Source of the DNA: Bacteroidales bacterium
Lineage (GTDB): Bacteria; Bacteroidota; Bacteroidia; Bacteroidales; F082
Length of the DNA: 15,212 bases
Assembly: GCA_024689285.1 (NCBI GenBank)
Contig: JAILDR010000243.1
Coordinates: 1-15,212 of the forward strand
Direction: 5' to 3'
Shown here: positions 1 through 5,872 of the stretch, one piece after another
How positions within the stretch are numbered: position 1 is the first letter of the stretch
How the letters are laid out: each line of letters opens with the position of its first letter
Made by a program: the position numbers and the translations under genes
Notes under the pieces: generated by a model
Told to the model about the DNA's origin: nothing
The model's input: the letters and a program-made list of their open reading frames with translations, nothing else
Databases searched by the model: none

Positions 1-62
1 CGGACTTGCTCCGTTTTTTGGGGCGGTTTGGGGCGTCTTGAACGGACTTGCTCCGTTTTTTG
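1..62 (+). repeat. Two exact 20-bp direct repeats with terminator-like hairpins
   Basis: The 20-mer at 1-20 recurs exactly at 43-62. Each copy contains a small palindrome (CGGA, loop CTTGC, TCCG) followed by six T, so each resembles a weak intrinsic terminator on the plus strand. A related shorter form (GGA, TATGC, TCC, then GTTTT) lies at about 121-135. Another T-tailed hairpin (GGCT/AGCC) lies at 74-93. The window begins inside this array, so more copies may lie to the left. Confidence 0.6.
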
Positions 63-225
63 AACCCTTTTCAGGCTTTTTAGAGCCCTTTTTGAACGGT
101 TTTTAGCGTTTAAACTGGGTGGATATGCTCCGTTTTATACATTCTGTGCATGCTTGCACATTAACTCAGAAATTTGTTCCTTTGTGAACTTCATTTTTAG
201 TCTGTTTTTAGAGTTTAATGCACCC

Positions 226-257
226 TAAAGATACAGACTTTCGGGATTGGTCGGCAA
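226..257 (-). promoter_or_regulatory. Possible Bacteroidota-type promoter
   Basis: Read on the minus strand, TATCTTTA (226-233) matches seven of eight positions of the Bacteroidota -7 element TAnnTTTG. A TTG (255-257) lies 21 bases upstream, as expected for a -33 element. It would drive a 19-codon ORF with its ATG at 194-192 and stop at 137-135. The -33 element falls within the terminator hairpin, which weakens the case. Confidence 0.25.
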
Positions 258-276
258 TGACCAGTCCCTTTTTTTT
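243..276 (+). terminator. Intrinsic terminator
   Basis: A 10-bp stem (243-252 with 259-268, one G-T wobble) closes a 6-base loop and is followed immediately by eight T (269-276). This is the strongest rho-independent terminator in the window and it acts on plus-strand transcription. No intact plus-strand gene lies upstream inside the window, so it probably belonged to a gene now lost or lying to the left. The minus-strand side has no T-run, so it should not stop the operon. Confidence 0.75.
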
Positions 277-335
277 ACGCGTCAACGCTCAGACACACTT
301 TTGGGGGCAGTATCAACAAAGGCTTCGGCGAGGCG

Positions 336-382
336 CGGAACACCTTGGCGGGGTTCGGGATTAGCGGAACACCTTGACGGGG
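336..382. repeat. 18-bp direct repeat pair
   Basis: Positions 336-353 and 365-382 match at 17 of 18 bases (one G/A difference) and are offset by 29 bases. No reading frame stays open across both copies, so they are probably not protein repeats. Function unknown. Confidence 0.5.
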
Positions 383-451
383 ATTTGAGAAGCCCTCCCC
401 TCTATCGTTATTTGTACTAACGTGCTTTCGTGCTAATGACCTTTGGTGATG

Positions 452-985
452 CTATGCCACCAACAGGATGGCGGCGAGGGATGCGAGGCCTTCGGAGAGG
501 TGGCGGAGCCATTGGCCATCGGTGAGCTTGTGCTCAACGATGTAGTCGCGGAGGCGGGTGCGCCATTCCTTGCTTTGGAGTAGCACCCACAGGTCTTCGT
601 CGAAGGTGGCGCAGGTGACGTTCTCCTTCAGCCAGGCCTTTGAAGGGGTCGTGCTCTTGTCTTCTTTCGCTTTGAGCTGGAGGTGCCAGAAGCCATCGGT
701 GGACAGGTGCCAAAAGGGATTGGCGATGTCTGTCGGCTTGTCGAACTGTGACTGGCGGGTGTATTGGCGCATCAGCGAAAGATAACGCTCTTCGAGCCAT
801 TCGTTCAGCGCGAAGCGGTTGTTGGTGAACACACCCGAATCTATACCATCAATCAATGCCAGCATAAGGACGGGCTTTGCCACGATGACCTCGCCACGGA
901 TTTTCGCCTGGCGAATGCTCATGATGCTGTCCGTGTAGTGCGCGTAGCACTGGGAGTAATTGTAGTATTTTAGAGTGCGGTTCAT
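452..985 (-). CDS. Stand-alone SBD-like / HNH-endonuclease N-terminal-like protein
   Basis: A 177-residue protein with a short conserved core: KPVLMLALIDGI at residues 37-48, an NEWLEERY helix at 61-68, then PFWHLSTDGFWHL at 90-102. This lysine-PxLxLALxD followed by PFxxLxxDGFWxL layout resembles the N-terminal domain of HNH endonucleases of the ScoMcrA type, where the domain recognises phosphorothioated DNA. Here no HNH domain follows, so any role would be DNA sensing or binding without cleavage. The ATG at 985 is forced by an in-frame TGA just upstream. The gene lies 16 bases behind the previous gene and is the last of the operon. Its composition is far richer in G+C (line 541-600: 36 of 60) than its neighbour, which suggests a separate origin. 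The family assignment is by eye; a simple hypothetical protein remains possible. Confidence 0.75.
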   Translation of the reverse strand: MNRTLKYYNYSQCYAHYTDSIMSIRQAKIRGEVIVAKPVLMLALIDGIDSGVFTNNRFALNEWLEERYLSLMRQYTRQSQFDKPTDIANPFWHLSTDGFWHLQLKAKEDKSTTPSKAWLKENVTCATFDEDLWVLLQSKEWRTRLRDYIVEHKLTDGQWLRHLSEGLASLAAILLVA

Positions 986-1001
986 AGTTGCGTTTTTTCA
1001 T

Positions 1002-1636
1002 TTATCCCCTTGCAGGCTTATAGGCACTGCCCCAGTCTTTTCGTGTAACATGAGGTGATCCCGTAATGGTATTCTCGGTTTGTGTTTTATTCTTCTTTTT
1101 GGGTTTAGGTTTTTTATTTGAGGCATTTGAGGTTTTATAGATTTTCAAGTTTATTGCAATCTTTTGACAACGTTCAAGTCCTGTTTGGAAAAACCGAGCA
1201 TCAGTACCACATTCGCCCTGAAGCTCCACAAAATTCAAATAGAATGCCGACTTTCTAATTGCATTGTATAATCGTCTGTCCATATTGGTTGTACCATTTG
1301 GACCATACATTCCCTTAAACCATTCTAACCATTTATCACGAAGGGCATTATCAAGTCTATTTTCTGGTGTATCATTCTTTTCCGAAAGCCATTGCTTATC
1401 CCATTTTTCTTTGCCAATCTTCTTAAGCTTCGAGCCATCGTAAATAATTTCCTTAAGCTTTCCTTCCCACATTCCTCAATAACTATATCTTGCAAATTAC
1501 CATCAACAATAATCTTGTGCAATCTCATTACTTCACATTTCAATTGGGCATTGGTCTGCCCGCCTTCTCTTGCTTCCATCAACTTTTTTACGTCTTCCAC
1601 CAGAGTTGCCCGTTTAGATTGTTCAAATTCACTCAT
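1002..1636 (-). pseudogene. Unrecognised gene split by a -1 frameshift
   Basis: Two overlapping minus-strand frames appear to be halves of one gene. The first starts at ATG 1636 (MSEFEQSKRA...) and reads sensibly for 55 codons to IVIEE at 1472. It then continues in the same frame to a stop at 1325 as a basic, unnatural-looking tail. The second frame begins exactly at base 1472 (MWEGKLKEI...) and runs 156 codons to 1002, ending with a lysine-rich low-complexity tail. Re-reading one A at 1472 would join them as ...VIEE-MWEGKL..., giving about 211 residues. A single missing A in GAGGAATG explains this. The alternatives are two genuine overlapping genes (148-base overlap, unlikely) or programmed frameshifting (no classical slippery heptamer at the join). 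I do not recognise the family. Composition is very A+T rich (line 1081-1140: 17 G/C of 60). Confidence 0.6.
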
Positions 1637-1672
1637 TTTATTCTTAATTACAACCTTTAATCCAACTATATT

Positions 1673-2134
1673 TCAACTTTTTATTATCGTGCATTTGTTA
1701 GGGTATTCTTTAACAATGCGTTGTAATGAACTGCGTTCGGAAACGCCAGCGAGGAATATCTTTTCGCTTATATCTGCTATATAATGGTTTCGCAGTGCAG
1801 CTGTTTGCCGAGATTGACGCGGCGCTGGACAGGATGCGACCACTAGCATTCTCCCTTCGTTTATAGGGTTTCGCCAATCCTCAGGCAATTTCACATACAT
1901 ACGGCGGGCCAACACTACGATTATTGGACTCTTTCCTTTCAGCAGGAAATGCAGCACATCCTTCTCCAACTTGGAACTGAAACCGCCGACTACACACCGC
2001 CCTTGACGGCGCATTTCCGTCGCCCAGTCATAACAACGCAACACGGTTTCCGATGAAATCGTGTTCGAGGCCAAGAATGCCGTTTTTGATAGCTTTAATA
2101 AGTCTTTATTGCCGAGATATTCCAGTTCGCTCAT
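1673..2134 (-). CDS. Short DprA/SLOG-like nucleotide- or DNA-binding protein
   Basis: A 153-residue protein that looks like a reduced DprA/Smf Rossmann (SLOG) domain. Residues 47-53 (CVVGGFS) occupy the place of DprA's SGxAxGID turn. Residues 70-77 form a hydrophobic strand (PIIVVLAR) like the IAVL strand. Residues 98-117 carry a strand followed by the RN-containing segment (ALRNHYIADIS) that resembles RNRIIAxLS of DprA. It is about half the length of DprA and lacks the SAM and winged-helix domains. The classical SGLARGID is degenerate, so it may bind a nucleotide or ssDNA rather than load RecA. SLOG proteins are common sensors and effectors in defence loci. It lies 36 bases behind the three-Cys protein gene and 36 bases ahead of the frameshifted gene. 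The start is the ATG at 2134. Confidence 0.7.
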   Translation of the reverse strand: MSELEYLGNKDLLKLSKTAFLASNTISSETVLRCYDWATEMRRQGRCVVGGFSSKLEKDVLHFLLKGKSPIIVVLARRMYVKLPEDWRNPINEGRMLVVASCPAPRQSRQTAALRNHYIADISEKIFLAGVSERSSLQRIVKEYPNKCTIIKS

Positions 2135-2170
2135 ATTCTATTCTTTACATATATTCCCCCTAACGCTAAT

Positions 2171-2911
2171 CTATTCTCTTGATGAAATATTTGGAAGTTC
2201 TTGTATAATAGAACCTTGAAGTAATTTACCGTTCGCTTTTTTATTACGTTTGATTCCATCTTGACCCCATGTACCCCATTGTTTAAAGAAAAATGGGATG
2301 CCGTGGGCACGAGCCTGCTCTTTTATATTTAACACCCATTCTTCTTTCATTGGCCTTGCTTGAAAGCCACTTTCTCCTCCGACAATTATCCATTGAATAT
2401 TACTAAGGTCTAATTCTCCAAGATCTTCCAACAAAGGCTCACAAGATAGAAAATGAATTCTAGCATCTATATTTGAAAGATGATTTATACGCCATTTTAC
2501 TTTTTTATTCTCTAATGTTACACCTAACCATGCATTATTTGGTACTGCTCTTGATTTAAAGTACTCTTCCATTCTTTCTGCCCTTTTTGTAAGTATTTGG
2601 TAACGATGCTGTGGCGTATCTTTAATTACTTTCATTACTTTGTCAATAAACTCAAAGGGAACATTTTTGTGGAAAAGGTCAGCCATTGAACACACGAAAA
2701 CATTATGGCTTCCTTTCCATTTATATGGCTCATCCAAATCATCCTCATGTATCGTCAACAGAAATCCATTAGAATATTTATTTTGTCCCATGGCCTTAAG
2801 ACGTCTTGCCATCACTTCTGCATAACAATGAGCACAACCATCCGATTGCTTTGTACAACCGGTAACAGGATTCCAGGTTTTATCTGTCCATTCAATCTTT
2901 GTTTCAGCCAT
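2171..2911 (-). CDS. Three-Cys-motif protein, phage Gp37/Gp68 family (DUF5131)
   Basis: A 246-residue, full-length member of the Gp37/Gp68 (DUF5131) family. The N-terminus shows the typical IEWTDKTWNPVTGC opening followed by three cysteines, C19-x6-C26-x2-C29, and YAE. These could hold a metal or an iron-sulphur cluster in radical-SAM style, although the spacing differs from CX3CX2C. Later family hallmarks are ILTKRAERM, WLGVTLEN, FLSCEPLLEDLG and IIVGGESG, consistent with a barrel fold, and a C-terminal FFFKQWG. Its start codon overlaps the stop of the upstream TcmP gene by one base (TAATG at 2913-2909), implying translational coupling. The biochemical reaction is unknown for this family. 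What is established is its gene neighbourhood with TcmP, from which partnership is inferred. The A+T-rich composition matches that of the TcmP gene. Confidence 0.88.
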   Translation of the reverse strand: MAETKIEWTDKTWNPVTGCTKQSDGCAHCYAEVMARRLKAMGQNKYSNGFLLTIHEDDLDEPYKWKGSHNVFVCSMADLFHKNVPFEFIDKVMKVIKDTPQHRYQILTKRAERMEEYFKSRAVPNNAWLGVTLENKKVKWRINHLSNIDARIHFLSCEPLLEDLGELDLSNIQWIIVGGESGFQARPMKEEWVLNIKEQARAHGIPFFFKQWGTWGQDGIKRNKKANGKLLQGSIIQELPNISSRE

Positions 2912-4056
2912 TACTTAAAACTTAATACACATTCCTTAATTAGTAAAACACTTACTGTATGCTGCTTGTTGTCTAAAAACACGGAAGATAATCTATCTTC
3001 ACTAACCAATCTTCTTAATGCTTCTGTATAATGTTTGCGACAATAAAGTTCTTTCTGCTGATGTTCCTCAAAAAGGTCTAATGCAGATATCTTCTTTCCT
3101 TTATATGATGCATATAATTTGTCTTTAAGGACATCAATATTTTCTGATGCTACATCAAATAAATCTTCAACAGGATTTGTAATCTTCTTAACATCAAAAG
3201 TATAGGTGTTCACGCCGTCGAAAATAGTACCCACATTAGCAAAGTCATTATAGATTTGCTTAATCAAGTCAAACCCTCTCTCCGATTTCGTCAGATGAAG
3301 AATAAAATGGCTTGTAGTTTCCACATCTTCTTCCTGAAATTTAAAAGCAGTATAATAGACATTTCCTCCAAGTAATTTTTTGTATTCATTTCCCAGGTTA
3401 TCAATAATAAATTGAAGTCTTTCGGAAACTCTTCTTTTATCTCTAACTAGGGTTTTAAGAGAGTCATAACTTTGTGGGAATAGACATCGCATCAGTGGCT
3501 CAAATTTTTCGTTCTCGAGTGCCGGATTTATCCTTTTGGTGTTTATGAAGATAAACAATTCATTCCCCCAATAGTTTAAGAATGCAGAAAGGATGCTGGT
3601 ATCAATGCCTTTATAACCAAATGGGTCAATAAAAAGCACAGAAGGGCACTCGTTTTTGCCATCTTTTAAACGATTTTTGGTTATAAACTTATCAATTTCT
3701 TCACATTCTCCCACAATGCTATGTCCAAAATGGGGCTTAAAAGCAAAAGAGCCGTCTGGATATAGTTTCAAGAAATTTTCTTTCAATTGTGCAGAATATT
3801 CCTTGTCATTAAAAACCATCCATACTTTTTGTCTAAGCATGTCATCATTAAAACAGTTTTTAGCAATCAAAAGGGGTGTCGAATAATTACCGTCTTCGTA
3901 CATTCCTGGACCCGCAAACAAGTCAAAATACCCAATGCGTTCTGGTATGTGCTTTCTAACTATTATTTTGCAATATTTCGGAAAATACTCTGATACTATA
4001 CTTGCCTTCACTCTTGATGATAGAGTCTGCTTTTCAAAGAAGTTACTGTCTGTCAT
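2911..4056 (-). CDS. tcmP: Three-Cys-motif partner protein TcmP
   Basis: A 381-residue protein of the TcmP family, defined by its pairing with a three-cysteine Gp37/Gp68 protein, which here is the next gene. It has features of a class I SAM-dependent methyltransferase fold: FDLFAGPG (D45-G51) in the place of motif I, and LFIDPFGYKG (D144-P-F-G147) in the place of the catalytic DPPF/NPPY motif IV. The C-terminal third (from about residue 300) is helical and resembles a winged-helix module (FEEHQQKELYCRKHYTEALR). A nucleic-acid or protein methyltransferase role is inferred from the motifs; no substrate is known. The ATG at 4056 lies 10 bases behind the membrane-protein gene. The stop overlaps the next start (TAATG), so the two products are probably made in a fixed ratio and act together. 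Confidence 0.88.
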   Translation of the reverse strand: MTDSNFFEKQTLSSRVKASIVSEYFPKYCKIIVRKHIPERIGYFDLFAGPGMYEDGNYSTPLLIAKNCFNDDMLRQKVWMVFNDKEYSAQLKENFLKLYPDGSFAFKPHFGHSIVGECEEIDKFITKNRLKDGKNECPSVLFIDPFGYKGIDTSILSAFLNYWGNELFIFINTKRINPALENEKFEPLMRCLFPQSYDSLKTLVRDKRRVSERLQFIIDNLGNEYKKLLGGNVYYTAFKFQEEDVETTSHFILHLTKSERGFDLIKQIYNDFANVGTIFDGVNTYTFDVKKITNPVEDLFDVASENIDVLKDKLYASYKGKKISALDLFEEHQQKELYCRKHYTEALRRLVSEDRLSSVFLDNKQHTVSVLLIKECVLSFK

Positions 4057-4066
4057 AGGCTAATTA

Positions 4067-4867
4067 TTATTCTTCGTGTTGCTTTATTGTCTGATGTGAA
4101 GTATTATTACTCATATAAGACGCGTTGTTTATAAGTTGTCCCATTTGAATTTGAACCTTATTGTTCAGATATGTTTCATAATTCCACATCAAATATGAAT
4201 CCCACAATCCAAGTTCAATATCCCTTATCAGAGAATCTATTTTTTCTTTAATTGGTTGACCGTTTTTGTCAAAGTACATTTGATCACGGACTTGGTCTCT
4301 TAACACCTGAATTGCTTTGAATTCCCCCAAACTAAAAACCTGCCCCAAATCCACTGGTTCAATTAGAATATTTTTTTCAACATCCACTTTGCTTTTTGAT
4401 AATACTTCAGATACATACCTTTTACCCGCATTTCTCATAGCAAATAGCGTATAATTAGATGCAAAATAAGTGTCGGGGTCTAAGTAAAACAAATTGTCAC
4501 AATATCCTTTGGATATTTGAAGAACAATTCCATTTATTTCTTCCTTTTCAATTGTTTTATCAACAAAACGAACTTTCTTAATGTTGAAGATTTCATTGTA
4601 CGGAATGCCTATTGGTACACCTAGTTTGTGTAAAGCAACTATGATAGTCCGCTTCTCTATAATTGATATTGAATTATTGAATTCATTTTCGGCCTCCTTA
4701 TAAGATTGACCTGAATACTTTTCAATTATACGCAAGGCCTTAACCGCAATGTTTCGAATCTCTTTTTTCTTTTTGTCTTCTCCTATTCTAACAAAACGAG
4801 CACCAAAGTAGGTTCCAATTAGGCCTCCTATTAAAGCCGTGAATAAGGTTAATAATATAGTGTTCAT
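4067..4867 (-). CDS. Membrane-anchored protein of unknown family
   Basis: A 266-residue protein not recognised by eye. Residues 3-24 form one glycine-rich transmembrane helix (TALIGGLIGTYFGARF contains small-residue zipper spacing). A charged stretch (RIGEDKKKKEIR) follows at once and would keep the rest in the cytoplasm. The soluble part is mixed alpha/beta with a central LGVPIGIPYNEIF segment and a C-terminal helical part that ends in a polar, Ser/Thr/Asn-rich tail. There are no visible catalytic motifs and no signal-peptidase site. It sits between the DUF3644 gene (11 bases away) and tcmP (10 bases away), so it is surely co-transcribed with them. In defence operons such single-helix proteins often tether an effector to the inner membrane; that is inference only. 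G+C is low (line 4441-4500: 20 of 60). Confidence 0.8.
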   Translation of the reverse strand: MNTILLTLFTALIGGLIGTYFGARFVRIGEDKKKKEIRNIAVKALRIIEKYSGQSYKEAENEFNNSISIIEKRTIIVALHKLGVPIGIPYNEIFNIKKVRFVDKTIEKEEINGIVLQISKGYCDNLFYLDPDTYFASNYTLFAMRNAGKRYVSEVLSKSKVDVEKNILIEPVDLGQVFSLGEFKAIQVLRDQVRDQMYFDKNGQPIKEKIDSLIRDIELGLWDSYLMWNYETYLNNKVQIQMGQLINNASYMSNNTSHQTIKQHEE

Positions 4868-4878
4868 ATCAATTAGTT

Positions 4879-5850
4879 TTACTTCTTTGTGTAAACTTTA
4901 TCAAGTTCCTTAAAAACATTGGAACTATAGAATTTCTGAGCCACGGATTTGGGGTTGGCATCATCAAGTTTTCTTGTATGGCAAAGTTTAGGATTAGCTT
5001 TTATGGATTTCATTACATCGTTAAAATGTTGGTTTCTTCTAAAATCCAAATATCGACCTGAGCACTTCTCGCATAATGCTGTATAAGACAGGGGGAAGCG
5101 CTTTCTGAAATCTTCTTCTTTTATTTCAACAGGGACTCCTTCTGCATTATAAACAACACCTATTCCGTCAAGAGATGTGCTTTTTTTAAAGTTTATATCA
5201 ATTGAAATGGCAATGTCATAATCATCGGCCTCTCCCTTATCTTTCATTTTTTTCTTAATCAATGACACATAATTCTTTTCTTCTTGGGTAAGCACAGCAT
5301 CTGCCTCAATTTTAGCATCCACATATGCCAAAGGCATCAAATAGAAATTGTATTGAGACAAGTCAATTTCTATTTCGTTTGACTTGATAAAAGTCATATA
5401 GTTTTTTATAGTTGCAAAACCCAATTCTTGAATTGTTCTACTAATGGGTTTTAAATTTGCAAAATGAATGGCGTTATCTCTCAATTCAATAATAGAAATG
5501 ATGTTGTCTTCCAATGATTTTGATATTATTCCATCTTTTGCAAGAATGCTGATAACTTCGTAAATTGTTATTGTTTTAGGATTTCCTGTTCTATTAAGGT
5601 CGGGCTCCAAATGCTTTGATTTGCTTCCATCTTTTTTCTTTTTTGGTACCATGACATATACAGATGTCATTTTATAATGGTTCTTTTTAAGCAAAACAGC
5701 TTTCAATAATAATTCCCATGCATTAACGCATAATATCGCAAACGAATCTTCTCTATAATAAAAATTCGGTTTGTTATAGATTTCAATAGCTGCAAGCATA
5801 CTTGAAACCGACTTGTCTAAAAGAGTTCTATATGTCTTGTTCGTTTTCAT
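4879..5850 (-). CDS. DUF3644 family protein with HEPN-type Rx4H motif
   Basis: A 323-residue protein whose N-terminal third matches DUF3644: SVSSMLAAIEIYNKPNF (14-30), then YREDSFAILCVNAWELLLKA (32-51), and ELRDNAIHF (122-130). The last contains R124-x4-H129, the Rx4-6H signature of HEPN ribonucleases, placed on a predicted helix after a variable lysine-rich loop, as in HEPN domains. The C-terminal part (from about residue 250) has the conserved DUF3644 end with paired cysteines (C260, C263 and a later C), a possible metal-binding knuckle, and a closing ELDKVYTKK. Ribonuclease activity is inferred from the motif, not shown. The ATG at 5850 lies 22 bases behind the methyltransferase gene. It is the first of the low-G+C payload genes. 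Confidence 0.85.
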   Translation of the reverse strand: MKTNKTYRTLLDKSVSSMLAAIEIYNKPNFYYREDSFAILCVNAWELLLKAVLLKKNHYKMTSVYVMVPKKKKDGSKSKHLEPDLNRTGNPKTITIYEVISILAKDGIISKSLEDNIISIIELRDNAIHFANLKPISRTIQELGFATIKNYMTFIKSNEIEIDLSQYNFYLMPLAYVDAKIEADAVLTQEEKNYVSLIKKKMKDKGEADDYDIAISIDINFKKSTSLDGIGVVYNAEGVPVEIKEEDFRKRFPLSYTALCEKCSGRYLDFRRNQHFNDVMKSIKANPKLCHTRKLDDANPKSVAQKFYSSNVFKELDKVYTKK

Positions 5851-5872
5851 ATCTCATTGTTGTTTTCTTTCT

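Larger units (their letters stand above)
1..451. other. Gene-poor repeat and terminator region
   Basis: No convincing gene is visible here. It contains two exact 20-bp direct repeats, several short T-tailed hairpins, one strong intrinsic terminator, a possible minus-strand promoter with a 19-codon ORF behind it (135-194), and an 18-bp near-exact direct repeat at 336-353 and 365-382. The operon to the right ends at 452 and runs into this region. I see no clear minus-strand terminator for it. The region looks like a junction of gene remnants rather than a functional locus. Confidence 0.6.

Noticed and set aside
421..440. CGTGCTTTCGTGCTAA as a possible operon terminator hairpin.
   Set aside because: The halves are direct repeats, not inverted, and no T-run follows on the minus strand.
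1392..1784. Plus-strand frame of 130 codons over 1392-1784.
   Set aside because: It spans two minus-strand genes and their gap and its product is Phe/Leu/Ser/Ile-rich without a domain, as expected from A+T-rich antisense DNA.
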